Below, in pieces: positions 10,481 through 22,525 of a DNA stretch of 64,000 nucleotides. Source of the stretch: Haematobia irritans (lineage: Eukaryota; Arthropoda; Insecta; Diptera; Muscidae); NCBI RefSeq assembly GCF_050003625.1, contig NC_134398.1, forward strand, positions 196,919,700 through 196,983,699, in the 5' to 3' direction. The translations under genes were made by a program, and so were the position numbers. The number at the start of each line of letters is the position of its first letter. The first letter of the stretch is position 1. A model generated the notes under the pieces. It had not been told where the DNA came from and ran no database searches. It worked only from the letters and a program-made list of their open reading frames with translations.

Positions 10481-11450
10481 GGCTATTTGTGCTCATATAA
10501 TCTTCTTTACAATTTACAATGCGTCATTCTCTATTCTAAATACAGGAAAATTCAATAGTAATTTCTTTTGGCCTTTCCAAACAATTTCGAAAATGACATT
10601 CCTAAACCCATTGGATTTTTCGCATTGAGGTTATTTTTAGTGAAGAACTTTTATTCCTTGAATTTTTTGTTGTTGTTTTTTTTATATGTTTTTATGCCAA
10701 GATATGAAAAATTATTAATACTTTTTCATTTACGAAAATTACTTTGTCAACCCCATATTCTCTATTTGAAACTCAAACACAGAAGAAACTCACGCACTCA
10801 CACATGCACACACACACACACACAAATGAAAATAAAGAATCACATTAAGCATTATACGATTTCAAGGATAAAGTGACAAATGCACAAAGTCGAGGTGTAA
10901 AAGCGTGTATAAATTATCAAACCAAATGAGAACTACTTCACCATATCTCTGTGTGGGTAGAAGTCAACGACATTATATGCGAATTTTTAAGAAATGGAAA
11001 TAGATCATTAACCTTTACTGTTTTTGTTGTTGCCGTTAGGGTTTTGCGGTCTATAACCTTCTTCGTGTCAAGGATGATAAAGGTAATAAAATGATTTTTT
11101 TTCATAGCCTTACAATTTCCTCAAATATGTAGAAATTATTATTTTTCTTCCTACATAAAATGCGCTTCATAGAATTCACAAGAAATTTAATAAATTTTCA
11201 CTGACAAAACACTTAATTGGGAGTTATATATCTAAACCACAGATAAATTGAAAATTGTTGGCATGGCATTTACTTTGATTTTAGGATTTAGCCTCAGAAA
11301 AAAAAATCTTTTTAAACGGGATCCTCAACCCACTTTTCTTCACTAACTTTTCGTTAAGAGCGACTCTTAGGAAATACCCAATTGGGTCATTTTAAAGAAA
11401 AGTTTGGATAATGACAATAACATAATCAAATTTAAGGCCGTAAATACTTG
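10481..11450. other. Unique AT-rich DNA with a (CA)n microsatellite
   Basis: No recognised repeat or gene. A CACA-rich tract lies near 10795-10826. An open frame through 10568-10876 is low-complexity and crosses the microsatellite, so it is not called. Confidence 0.5.
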
Positions 11451-11479
11451 TTTCAATTATATTTAGGTTGGTAGATTAT

Positions 11480-12335
11480 CAATAGAAAAAAAGTTTTGCA
11501 AATTTTCGATAAAAATAAAATTTTGACAAAATTTCCATAGAAATAACATTTTGTTAAAATTTTCGAAAGAAATAAGTTTTTGACAAAATGTTTTATAGAA
11601 ACAAAGTTTTGAAAAATTTCGATAGAAACAAAATTTTTGGTAAACATTTGATGAAATTAACCCATTGAAATAAAAAAATAAAAGTTTTACAACATTTTTG
11701 ATAAAAAAATTTTTTATCTAAATAAATTTGTTAAAATTTTTTATATAATAAATTTTAAAAAGATAAAAATAAGATTTTGATGAAATTTTTCCATAGAAAT
11801 AAAATGTCGACAAATTTTTCCAAAGAAATAAAATATAAAAAATTAAATTTCTGTCAAAATTTTTCACAAAACTCAAATATTGATAGAAATAAAATATTGA
11901 CAACATTTTTGATAGAAATATAATTTTGGTACCAGTTTTGGTTAAGATAAGATTTTGTTGAAATTTTCGTTAGAAATAAAATTTTGACAAAAATTTTTTT
12001 TAAAAAATTTTCGATAGAAATAAAATTTTGACACATTTTTTAAAGAAATACAATTTTGATAAAATTTTTCCATAGAAATAAAATTTTGATGGAATGTTCC
12101 ATAGACATAAATTTTTGACAACAATTCTGATAGATATATAATTTTGGTAAGATTTTTCTATTAAAATAAAATTTTGACAAAACTTTCCATAGAAATAAAA
12201 TTTTGATAAATTTTTTGTAGAAAAATTTCCATAGAAATATGTTTAATAGAAAATTTTCTATAGGAATAACATTTTGGCAAATATATCTATAGAAATAAAA
12301 TTTTCAAAAATTTTTGATGGAAATAAAATTTTGAA
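11480..12335 (-). repeat. Decayed 29-bp array
   Basis: About 850 bp of diverged GATAGAAATAAAATTTTGAC-type units in inverse orientation. No HINE ends flank it, so it is either a relic of one or an independent expansion. The many short open frames rich in Phe, Ile, Asn and Lys are repeat artefacts. Confidence 0.75.
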
Positions 12336-12344
12336 AAATTTGTT

Positions 12345-12985
12345 CCCCTTCGTTTTGTTTTGTTATTGTTGGTTTTGTTCTTTAATCATTGTTGTTGTTT
12401 TATTGATTTCAATTTAAAACTACAAGTGTAGCTTAACCAACAGAGGAAAAGAATGTTTGTAAAATTTATTTGGGCAAAGCACTATAGACTGCAAGATGGT
12501 TGGTCAGGTTAGGTTAGGTTATGTGGCAGCCCGATGTATCAGGCTCACTTAGACTATTCAGTCCATTCTGATACCACAATGGTGAACTTCTCTCTTATCA
12601 CTGAGTGCTGCCCGATTCCATTTTAAGCTCAATGACAGGGGACCTCCTTTTTATAGCCGAGTCCGAACGGCGTTCCACATTCCAGTGAAACCACTTAGAG
12701 AAGCTTTGAAACCCTTAGAAATATCACCAGCATTACTGAGGTGGGATAATCCACCGCTGAAACTTTTTGGTGTTCGGTAGTAGCAGGAATCGAACGCACG
12801 ACCTTGTGTATGCAAGGCGGTCATGCTAACCATTGCACCACGGGGGCTCGGTATTACCACATTCCTCATCAGCATCCTCTACTATCAACCAATTATCAGA
12901 ATAAATTCAGGCAGTTCATTAAACCCAACAATGAACCACACTTGAACCTTCCGAAAAAAGGTTTTACATGATAGCCGGCTTATGC
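12345..12985 (-). repeat. Dispersed repeat B, inverse, split by a SINE
   Basis: 12345-12503 and 12851-12985 together match the repeat at 27486-27806: AACTACAAGTGTAGCTTAAC, the CAACAGAGG phrase, GACTGCAAGATGGTTGG, then TACCACATTCCTCAT and CCGGCTTATGCCG. The class is unknown and no coding frame is evident. Confidence 0.65.
12504..12850 (-). mobile_element. tRNA-derived SINE, copy 1
   Basis: Read on the minus strand it starts GAGCCCCCGTGGTGCAATGG, continues through a tRNA-like box A and a box B-like GTTCGATTCC, then a family body (TTTCAGCGGTGG, CAGTAATGCTGG, GGAACGCCGTTCGGACTCGG) and ends in CCTAA repeats. Polymerase III promoter boxes and a CCTAA tail indicate a tRNA-derived SINE. It sits inside repeat B. 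Confidence 0.85.
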
Positions 12986-12999
12986 CGAAATAATTTGTA

Positions 13000-14645
13000 C
13001 AATTTTAAAGAAATAAAAATTTGATGAAAATTTTCCATAGAAATAAAAAATAAGCATTTTCCAAAATTTTTGATAAAAATAAAATTTTGATAAAATTTTT
13101 TCATAAAAAAAGTCATTGATAAAATTTTCTACATAAATTAATTTTTGATAACATTGATAAAAATAAGATTTTGATTAAATTTTTCCATAGAAATGCAATT
13201 TTGATAAAATTTTCTATTGAAATAAAATTTTGTTAAAAATTTCCACAAGAATAAAATATTGATGGAAATAACATCTTGACAACATTTCGATAGAAATATA
13301 ATTTTGGACACATTTGTAATAAAGATGAGATTTTGATGAAATCTTCGTTAGAAGTAAAATGTCGATGAAAAGAAAATTTTGAAAAATTTTCGGTAGAAAT
13401 AAAATTTTGACACGTTTTTTAAGATATACAATTTTGATAAAATTTTTTCATAGAAATAAAATTTTGATAAAATGTTCGGTAGACATAAATTTTTGACAAC
13501 AATTTTGATACATATATAATTTTGGCAACATTTTTAATGAAGAAAAATTGTGATGAAATTTTCGATGGAAATAACATTTTTTTTATAATGTTGATAAAAT
13601 TGTCGATAGAAATAAAATGTTGACAAATTTTCTATAGAAAAATTTCCCTAGAAAAATTTTCGATAGACATAAAATTTTCTATAGGAATAAAATTTTGGCA
13701 AAAATCTCGACAGAAATAAAATTTTCACAAATTTTCTATAGAAATAAAATTATAAAAATTTTTTTGAAGGAATAAAATTTTGATTAAATTTTTTCATAGA
13801 AATAAATAATAACCATTTTAACCCCATTTTTGATAAAAACAAAATTTTTTCATAGAAAAAAATTTTGATAAAATTTTCTATAAAAATATTTTTGATAACA
13901 TTTTTGATAAAAATAAGATTTTGATGAAATTTTTCATTGAAATAAAATTTCGATAAAATTTTGTATTGAAATAAATTTTGACAAAATTTTCTATAGAAAA
14001 AAATATTGGAAAAAATTTCCATAGAAACAAAATTTGGACAAAATTTTGGAAATTTTCATAAAAAAATCATTGATAAAATTTTCTACATAATTTAATTTAA
14101 CATTGATAAAAATAAGATTTTGATTGAATTTTTCCATAGAAATGCAATTTTGATAAAATTTTCTATTGAAATAAAATTTTGTTAAAATTTTCCACAAAAA
14201 TAAAATATTGATGGAAATAAAATCTTGACAACATTTTGATAGAAATATAATTTTGGACACATTTGTAATAAAGATGAGATTTTGATGAAATCTTCGTTAA
14301 AAATAAAATGTCGATGGAAAGAAAATTTTGAAAAATGTTCGATAGAAATAAAATTTTGACACATTTTTTAAGAAATACAATTTTGATAAAATTTTTTCAT
14401 AGAAATAAAATTTTGACAACATTTTCAATAGAAATAAAACATTGATGAAATTTTCGTTAGGAAAAATATTTTGATAACATTTTTGACAGAAATAAAATGT
14501 TGGCACAATTTTCAATAGAATTAAAATCTTGACAAATCGTTTATTAAAAATATAATTTTTACAAAATTTACAATAGAAATGACATTTTTATAAATTTTGA
14601 CAAAAAATTTCGATGGAAATAAAATTTTGACATTTTTTTTTATAA
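13000..14645 (-). repeat. Decayed 29-bp array
   Basis: About 1.6 kb of diverged units of the type ATAGAAATAAAATTTTGAC. Segment 13075-13405 is repeated with changes at 14060-14380 (shared TTGATTRAATTTTTCCATAG and GACACATTTGTAATAAAGATG phrases), so part of the array was duplicated at larger scale. 14646-14800 is unique AT-rich sequence. Confidence 0.75.
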
Positions 14646-15044
14646 ATTCAATATCCTTTGAAAGTTAAACTTTAGTGTTAAAACTATGAGTACTCCCTTT
14701 TTGTAGAAGTAGTAACTTTCCCCTGATGGTGCTAGATAAATCTTTAAAACATTTATGCATTTAAAAAATTGTCGCTAATATGAGAAATCATAATATATAA
14801 TATACAAATAAACTTTTCCTCTGTTGGTTAAGCTGATCTTGCAGTTTAGTGAACGCATGGTCCCTCCCATGGGACCTACTTTTTATAGCCGAGTCCGAAC
14901 GCCATTCCACATTGCAGTGAAACCACTTAGAGAAGCTTTGAAAAACTCAGGAATGTCACCAGCATTACTCAGGTGGGATAATCCAGCGCTGAAAAACTTG
15001 TTGTTGTTTAGTCGAAACTGGGTTTGAATCCACAATCCTGTGTA

Positions 15045-16340
15045 AAGGGTGATACGGTCAAAATTTGGTCAATATAAACTTGACGTATTTCTTTCAATTT
15101 TGCATTTAAAAAACCTTAACACCCCTCATTTTGAAGGTGTGTGTAGAATGTTGCTCCTATTTTGATTTTGGAATTCACTCTTCAGTTGTCAAAATGCCGT
15201 CCAAGTAAGAAGAGCAGCGTATCAAAATTTTGATCGCGCATCGCGAAAATCCGAGCTACTCGCACGCAAAGCTGGCAAAATCGCTAAAAGTTGCCAAATC
15301 AACCGTTACAAATGTAATTAAAGTGTTTGGTGAACGTTTGTCGACAGCCAGGAAGTCTGGATCGGGGGGAAATCGAAAACCGGAAGCCGCTGAGACGACA
15401 AAGAGAGTTGCCGGTAGTTTCAAGCGAAACCCTAACCTATTTCTCCGAGATGCCGCAAATTAGCTGGGTGTATCGTCTACAACCGTGCATCGAGCCAAAA
15501 AACGAGCCGGACTATCGACTTACAAGAATGTAGTGACTCCAAAACGCGATGATAAACAAAATACGACGGCCAAAGCGCAATCCCGGAGGCTGTACACGAC
15601 GATGCTGACGAAGTTTGACTGCGTGGTAATGGACGACGAAACCTACGTCAAAGCCGACTACAAGCAGCTTCCGCGACAGGAGTTTTACACGGCAAAAGGA
15701 AGGGGAAAGGTAGCAGATATTTTCAAGCACATAAAACTGTCAAAGTTCGCAAAGAAATATCTGGTTTGGCAAGCCATCTGTACCTGTGGCTTGAAAAGCA
15801 GCATTTTCATAGCTTCCGGGACTGTCAACCAAGAAATTTACGTGAAAGAGTGTTTGAATAAACGTCTGCTGCCTTTTCTGAAGAAACACGGTTGTTCCGT
15901 ACTGTTTTGGCCGGATTTGGCATCTTGCCATTACGGTAAAAAGGCCATGGAGTGATACGCCGCCAACAACGTGCAGGTGGTTCCCAAGGACAAGAACCCT
16001 CCCAACACGACAGAGCTCCGCCCAAATGAGAAATACTGGGCTATTGTCAAGCGGAACCTAAAGAAGCCCAAAAAAAAAACGGCTAAGGACGAACAGCAGT
16101 TCAAGGCAAACTGGATTTCTGCGAAGAAGGTGGACAAGATGGCTGTACAAAATCTGATGGCAGGTGTCAAGCGTGAGGCCCGGCAATTCGGATTTGGAAA
16201 AGCGAAAGCCTAACTGAATATTTTTCCTGAATTTTATACTAATTGAACTTGAAAAAGAAATTTAATTTGATTTTTTAAATAAACGATTTCACCAATTTAC
16301 ACGCATTTTCCCTTGACCAAATTTTTACCGTATCACCCTT
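15045..16340 (+). mobile_element. DD37E Tc1/mariner-superfamily element
   Basis: A 1,296-bp element with inverted ends AAGGGTGATACGGT plus about 13 further paired bases, flanked by TA (15043-15044, 16341-16342). It inserted into the TA of a SINE. Length and layout are those of a complete copy, but the transposase frame has three stops. Confidence 0.93.
15194..16213 (+). pseudogene. DD37E transposase, inactivated by three stop codons
   Basis: One uninterrupted reading register of 339 codons from ATG to TAA with no frameshift, but with stops at codon 5 (TAA, 15206), codon 90 (TAG, 15461) and codon 254 (TGA, 15953, in KKAME*YAANN). Domain order is intact: an N-terminal helix-turn-helix (LAKSLKVAKSTVTNVIK), then catalytic residues in VMDDETY (D148), FWPDLASCH (D241) and LRPNEKYW (E279). 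D241 and E279 have 37 residues between them, the spacing of the DD37E group known from mosquitoes and other flies. Absence of frameshifts suggests fairly recent death. It would have been the nuclear transposase of the surrounding element. Confidence 0.92.
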
Positions 16341-16640
16341 TATGCAAGGTGGGCATGGTAACCATTGCACCAGGGTGGCTTGTAAATTTGTTTAGGTAAA
16401 GCCGACTATCAAAAACCTTTTTTCGAGAGGTTTAATTGCAATTTATTTTGGGTTTAGTGAATTACCCGAATTTATTCTGATGAGGAATGTGGTAATTCCG
16501 AAACGGCCGTCCATCTAACCACCTTGCAGTCTATAGGGGTTTTCGCAAATAAATTTGACAAATATACTTTTCCTCTGTTGGTTAAGCTACACTTGTAGTT
16601 TGGACAACGCATGGTTTTGAGCTGAAATCAAAACAACAAT

Positions 16641-18290
16641 AAATATTGCAAATATTAAAATAAACTTATAAAATCAAATAATAAAACATTTACTTCGAAA
16701 AAGTTAATATTAACGACAAAAGTTTATCAAAACTTAAATTTACCACCACCACTCTAGTTAAGGCAAAATTGTAATCTTCAAGAATGAATCAGCAGCGTGA
16801 TACTATAAAAGACACATATAAATGAAAATTTGTTACATGAACTTTTTCGTAAACTTACCGACTTTCCTATATGCGATATAATGAAAAAGATACAATTTTA
16901 ACACGAATAAATATTACAAAAATACCAGAACAATAATGCCACAACACCAGGTGCTGTGGTAAAACCTCAGTAAATGCCAATAATTATAAAAGGAAAAGTG
17001 GAACCGTAAACCTATTTACATGGCCAACCAACAATAAACTGTATTTTCATTTATGTGGTATTATTTTTGGCAAACATTTAATTTCTTTGAGAAGCCTCCT
17101 AAAACCAAGAAACAAATCTCTCCTCCTCTTCTATTCGTGCTATCTTCTCTCTTTCTCTCCCTCAATTTCTTTCTTTGACTATCTTATTTTGCATATTCTC
17201 AGATTTGCCATAAATATGACTATTTTCAATTTTTTAAGCTTTTAATCCAATTAAATAATATTTATGACTTTTACGTTTATATTTTCCCAGTGACCACACG
17301 AAGATGAGCATAACGATAGAAATTTGTGGGAGAGAAATTGGGTGGAGACAGCAAGTGGGCAAATGCCAGTGGGCAAACACTGCCCATTGAGTGAGGCAAT
17401 TTTGGCGTACTCATACAAACTCACACGCCATGTCAAAGCTCACAGAGTTAGCAGCCTGATAGCCACCACCATACCAAACGAAGCCTCGGGTAAGGTGAAG
17501 GTGGTGTTGTGGCAAAGTGTTCATGGCTTGGCACGCTATGGCATATTGTTGCCGAAAACAATTTTATAGTTTATGTTGCACGTTCTAACCACACCATATG
17601 ACTCAAGTGTTTATATTTTTGGGTTTTGTCTATGAATGGTTGGCTGTTTGTTTGTACTTGGGCTTTATTTATGTGTGTGTGTGTGTATGTGGGTGTGAGT
17701 GTGTCTGACTTTTATTATTGTTTCTGACTTGTATCTACACCTCACGTTTCTAGTGTGGGTGGAGAGGGGAATGAGAACAATGAAAAAAAAATGCTCTTTG
17801 TATTTATTCAATTCATTTAATTTGCAGAAAATTTCTGTGTGAGTTGACCACACATATATGCTAAAGTCATAATAACACATACATACTCACCTATGTCAAG
17901 TGACATGCATAATATGTAACGAGGATTGAATGAACAATTCGAAGAAATGGAACTCATTCTATAGTCTATCAATACCATAAATGCAATTCAAATCTATTTT
18001 CTTCTCAGCGAATGGGGATATCCATATTATATTTGAAAAAAAAACTTCTTAGTATTGGTGAAACTTCGACAAACGGTCGGCATTATAACCTGCAATGGAT
18101 TTTTGAAGATTTCAATTTTATGGAAACTTTCGTAATAAAAATTTAAAGTAGATGAAATTATTAAAGTAGACGAATTATATGGATATTCGGTGTAAAAATT
18201 ATATGTGTGGAATTAAGTGCAAGCATATAATGTTCATAAACTAATATAAAGTTTTTGGAAAATATATGTTAATATGTTAGAACCAGGCCT
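16641..18290. other. Unique AT-rich DNA
   Basis: No gene or dispersed repeat recognised. A GT-rich microsatellite lies at about 17671-17705. The open frame at 17324-17569 is in a more GC-rich stretch (17280-17560) but lacks a recognisable domain and probably is not coding. Confidence 0.5.
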
Positions 18291-19590
18291 GTGGAGTCGG
18301 AGTCTTGGAGTCGGAGTCTGAAGATTTTGCTGGAGTCGGAGCCGGAGTCGTAGAAATTCTAAGTGCTGAATACTAAATGACGGTTATGAAGGTTTTATAA
18401 GGTAGGTTGTGCGTATCGAATTCGATCAAAATTTTTCAAGAGATAGGGAATTAGTTCAGACCACTATTTGACTTGTATTTCAAACAAAAATCTAACATAT
18501 AATAATAAGCTCCAAAAGGTAGAAGGAACCAAATAATGGTTTTAAATAAAGTAAATAGGTTTAGAGCTCAAAGCCTACGAAACTATAGCTCCTTGCTTTC
18601 AATTAGCTTAAAATTTTAATCTTAAGTTAATTGTAAATAAATAAATAAATTCACACAACTGTGATTTCATTCCAATTGCAAAATTTTCATTACAACAATC
18701 GATTTTCAACCAATATCTTCTCTATGTGTATGTACTCTTGATAAAAATAAAATTTTAAGGCAATATAGCAGTAGAACCTAACGTTCTGAATTTTTGGCAG
18801 GCATGTCTAGTTCGAAAATGGGACATAACGGACAATTTTGTGGTATATCACCTATATATAAACCCATTTTCCGATTTGTTTTAAGAAATTTTTCCCAGTC
18901 TGACATTTTCATAAGATTTGTCAGAAATTTTGAATTTAGATAATTTTGAGATCCATAAATAAATACGGAAGTTTTCCGTCGGCCCAGATTTTCTGTATGG
19001 AGATAATTACTTGAAAAATATCCATATACACCCGATGTCCTTGGATCCGAACCATTACATTTTTAACATCAAAACTTTCTATCTGATTAGCCCGACACAT
19101 TGATTTTTGTGTATTTTTCTTTTTTATATAGATTTATTTTTTATAAAATGCCTATATAGATTAATACCAGGATTTTACTTCTTAAACTTCTGGAAGTCTA
19201 ATTATTTTTTTGTTTTTATAAATGCATATTCTGGAGATTGCTGCTATCCATATTTTGATGTGGTCTTTATATATTCTTGTGTCGCACTTTTAATTTATTG
19301 GCCTGACATTAAAATGTAGAGTTCTTCACATCCCTAAAATGCTGAGATTTGTCGTCGAGTTGTATCAAAATTTAAAATTAGAGTTCTTTTGGACATATAA
19401 ACACATATGGCAAAATAGAATACCTGTATCGGTCTATTTTTGGAACACTGCACCTTAAAATTACAACTGGAATACTGTTAAAATGATATTTAGGTACACC
19501 ACCCGGAGTCGACTCCGGAGTCGGAGTCGAGGCTAATAAGAAATACTGGAATCAGAGTCGGAGCCGGAGTCGAGCAAAATTGACGCAAAT
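18291..19590 (+). mobile_element. hAT-like element with GAGTCGG-rich ends, degenerate
   Basis: The left end CAGGCCTGTGGAGTCGGAGT and a second GAGTCGG cluster at 19501-19580 frame 1.1 kb of AT-rich filler. Clusters of GGAGTCGGAGTC near a CAGRSCTGTGG terminus are common in hAT-type elements, which is the basis for the call. The matching right terminus and an 8-bp target duplication were not found. No transposase frame is visible. Confidence 0.45.
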
Positions 19591-19599
19591 ATTTGACCA

Positions 19600-20480
19600 A
19601 AATTAGTATCAAACTTTGAAATAGGTTCAGATTTTGGTTGAAATCGGTTCAGAATTAGATATAGCCCCCACATATATCTTTCTCCCCATTTAGACTCATA
19701 TGACCACTGTAGTTCAAAATTTCACTCCGATTTACTTGAGTACAATTAAAATTTCAAACATGTGTGCCAAAGTTGGTCAAAATCGGCTTAGATTTAGGCA
19801 AAGCCCCCCATATATATCTTATTACGATTTGGGTACAAATGGCCAAAATACATAAATTCCCCTAGGAAGCCACCGTGGTGCAATGGTTACACTGCATACA
19901 CAGGATCACGGGTTTGAACCCAGTTCGATCAACACCAAAAAGTTTTTCAGCAGTGCATTACCCCACCTCAGTAATGCTGGTTACATTTCTGAGTGTTTCA
20001 AAGCTTCTTTAAGTGATTTCAATGCAATGTGGAACGCCGTTCGGACTCGCATATAAAAAGGAGGTCCCTTGTCATTGAACTTAACATAGAATCGGGCAGC
20101 ACTCAGTGATAAGATAGAAGTTCACCACTTTGGTATCACAATGAACTGAATAGTTTAAGTGAGCCTGAAATATCGGGATGCCGCTAACCTAACCTAAAGT
20201 CAAAACCTTATAATAACGACTGGCATTGTTTTATTTTATATACATATCTATCGTCCAATAAATCATAAATGCACTTTTGCGAAGTTGCCTACAAATGGCT
20301 TCGAATTTAAATATTTTTCATATTTTCTTATTAAAATTGTATTCCTTCTCAAGGCATAAGCCAATATAAATTTGAAGCCTAGAGAGATTGTAGAAGTCTA
20401 ACGAGTCGGGTCAGATTTAACTATACAGCACCAAACAAATGGCCCCGTTTGATTTTTGACTTTCCATACTTTTTTAACGT
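19600..20480 (+). mobile_element. HINE-2 copy, 5' truncated, carrying a SINE
   Basis: 19600-19865 is array sequence (GAAATCGGTTCAGAATTAGA) and 20205-20480 the 3' module (AGGCATAAGCCAATATAAAT, GGGTCAGATTTAACTATA), interrupted by the SINE at 19866-20200. 20481-20604 is unique. Confidence 0.7.
19866..20200 (+). mobile_element. tRNA-derived SINE, copy 3
   Basis: Head GAAGCCACCGTGGTGCAATG, a box B-like GGGTTTGAACCC, family body and a CTAACCTAACCTA end. More diverged than the other copies. Confidence 0.82.
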
Positions 20481-20604
20481 TTAGTTTTAAACGTAAGAAT
20501 TGTGACTTTCAACTGTATTTATTATTTTAGTATTTTTTAGTGCCAACCTCAATCTCTCAAATCCTTCAGGTGCAAAAGTTCAAAGGGTTGAGTTCTGGAG
20601 ATTG

Positions 20605-22266
20605 TTATACCCTCCACCATAGGATGGGGTATATTAACTTTGTCATTCCGTTTGTAACACATCGAAATATTGCTTTAAGACTCCATAAAGTATATATATT
20701 CTGGTTCGTGGTGAAATTCTGAGTCGATCTGAGCATGTCCGCCCGTCCGTCCGTCCGTCTGTTGAAATCACGCTAACTTGCGAACGAAACAAGCTATCGA
20801 CTTGAAACTTGGCACAAGTAGTTTTTATTGATGTAGGTCGGATGGTATTGCAAATGGGCCATATCGGACCACTTTTACCTATAGCCCCCATATAAGCCGA
20901 CGCTCAGATCATCCGATCCTGTTGAAATTTGGTTCATGGTGTTAGTATATGGTTTCTACTAGTCATGCAAAAACTGGTCCACATCGGTCCATAATTATAT
21001 TTAGCCCCCATATAAACCGATCCTAAGATTTAGCTTGCGGAGCCTCTAAGAGAAGCAAATTTCATCCGATTCGGCTGAAATTTGGTACATGGTGTTAGTA
21101 TATGGTTTCTACCAATCATGCAAAAACTGGTCCACATCGGTTCATAAGTATATATAGCCCCTATATAAACCGATCCCCAGAATTGGCTTGCGGAGCCTCC
21201 AAGAGAAGCAAATTTCATCCGATTCGGCTGAAATTTGGTACATGTTGTTAGTATATGGTCTCTAACAACCTTGAAAAAAATGGTTCACATCGGTTCATAA
21301 TTATATGTTATATAGCCCCCATATAAACTGTTCCCCAGACTTGACCGCCGGATCCCCTTGGAAGAGCAAAATTCACCCGATGCGGTTGAAATTTGGTACG
21401 TGGTGTTAGTATATGGTCTCTAACAACCATGCAAAAATTGGTCCATATCGGTCAATAATTCTATGTAGCCCCAATTTAAACCGATCCCCAGATTTGACCT
21501 CCGGAGCTCTTGGAGGAGCAAAATTCATCCGATCCAGTTGAAATTTGGTACGTTGTGAAATTTGGTACATTGCGCTAGTATATGGCCGCTAACATCCATG
21601 CCACACTTGGTCCATATCGGTCTATAGTTATATCCCCGATCCCCCAAAAAAAAAAAATCTACCAAAATTTTATTTCTATAGAAAATTTTGTCAACGTTGT
21701 ATTGCTATACAAAATTTTGTCAAAGTTTTATTTCTATAGAAAATTTTGTCAAAATTTTATTTCTATAGAAAATTTTTATTTCTATAGAAAATTTGATACC
21801 TTGCAATCGACAAGTGTTACCGCAACACAATTAATTTGGGAGCCACCGTGGTGCAATGGTTAGCATGCCCGCCTTGCATATACAAGGTCGTGGGTTCGAT
21901 TCCTGCTACGACCGAACACCAAAAAGTTTTTCAGCGGTGGATTATCCCACCTCAGTAATGTTGGTGACATTTCTGAGGGTTTCAAGCTTCTCTAAGTGGT
22001 TTCACTGGAATGTGGAACGCCGTTCGGACTCGGCTAAAAAAAGAAGGTCCCTTGTCATTGAGCTTAACATCGAATCGGGCAGCACTCAGTGATAAGAGAG
22101 AAGTTCACCACTGTGGCATCACATTGGACTGAATAGTCTAAGTGAGCCTGATACCTCGGGCTGCCACATAGCCTAACCTAACTTAACCTAACACAATTAA
22201 TTTGATTGTGAATGACAGTCTTTTGACAGATTCGGCCTGGCCGAACTTACAGCCGTATACACTTGT
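20605..22266 (+). mobile_element. HINE-1, full-length copy carrying a SINE
   Basis: 5' module 20605-20890 (ATACCCTCCACCATAGGATG, GAGTCGATCTGAGCATGTCC, GTCY repeat), 153-bp array 20885-21640, a short 29-bp array 21655-21795, then the 3' module, interrupted by a SINE at 21839-22189 and ending with the hairpin TTCGGCCTGGCCGAA and GTATACACTTGTT at 22266. Confidence 0.87.
21839..22189 (+). mobile_element. tRNA-derived SINE, copy 4, with 15-bp target duplication
   Basis: The best-preserved full-length copy, 351 bp. Box A-like TGGTGCAATGGTTAGCATG and box B GGTTCGATTCC sit in the first 60 bp, and the tail is CCTAACCTAACTTAACCT. The target duplication AACACAATTAATTTG flanks it at 21824-21838 and 22190-22204, which proves retrotransposed insertion into the HINE-1 3' module. 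Confidence 0.93.
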
Positions 22267-22267
22267 T

Positions 22268-22525
22268 GTAGCCACTATGGGTATAATAAGATTGCGCATT
22301 TGTGTGCAATGCCAATTCTAAGACGATATTATATCAATCGCCTTAGTATTAAAATCTGAGGCGATTTGGAGATGTCCGTCTTTCTATCTGACGAAAAATA
22401 TTAGCCAAATCGATTCAAATTTTTCTATATCGCTCCCATATATATATTTCATCCCATAAACTCCAAGATGGTTGATTTTACAATAAAATCGGTTCCGCCC
22501 GAATTTGGCCTTTCCTTACTTGTTC
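22268..22525 (+). mobile_element. Minimal HINE with a single core unit
   Basis: About 257 bp holding a 5' end (CACTATGGGTATAATAAG), a GTCY remnant (GATGTCCGTCTTTCTATCTG), one core (CGATTCAAATTTTTCTATAT, GCTCCCATATATATATTTC) and a 3' end TTCCTTACTTGTT. It shows the element layout without any array expansion and abuts the previous HINE copy. Confidence 0.6.

Larger units (their letters stand above)
14857..16383 (-). mobile_element. tRNA-derived SINE, copy 2, split by DD37E element
   Basis: SINE sequence 14857-15044 joins 16341-16383 once the transposon is removed, restoring the phrase TGTGTATGCAAGG seen in intact copies. The 3' part (CCTAA tail and about 120 bp) is missing. Confidence 0.85.
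14802..16640 (+). repeat. Dispersed repeat B, split by SINE and DD37E element
   Basis: 14802-14856 (TTTTCCTCTGTTGGTTAAGC) and 16384-16640 (GCCGACTATCAAAAACC, ATTCCGAAACGGCCGTCC, CTTGCAGTCTATAGGGG) are parts of repeat B. Its order is scrambled relative to 49905-50480, so it may be two partial copies. Confidence 0.55.

Noticed and set aside
15512..16170. Minus-strand frames over the DD37E element
   Set aside because: Shadows of the transposase frame on the plus strand; no independent motifs.
17324..17569. An 81-codon frame in a slightly GC-richer stretch
   Set aside because: No recognisable domain, no start context or splice pattern supporting it; left as unique DNA.
21841..21910. tRNA gene suggested by A and B box sequences
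   Set aside because: The sequence cannot fold to a full cloverleaf and is the head of a dispersed SINE with target duplications.
22170..22189. CCTAA repeats as telomere-like sequence
   Set aside because: They are the short tails of the SINE copies, present at each full SINE 3' end.
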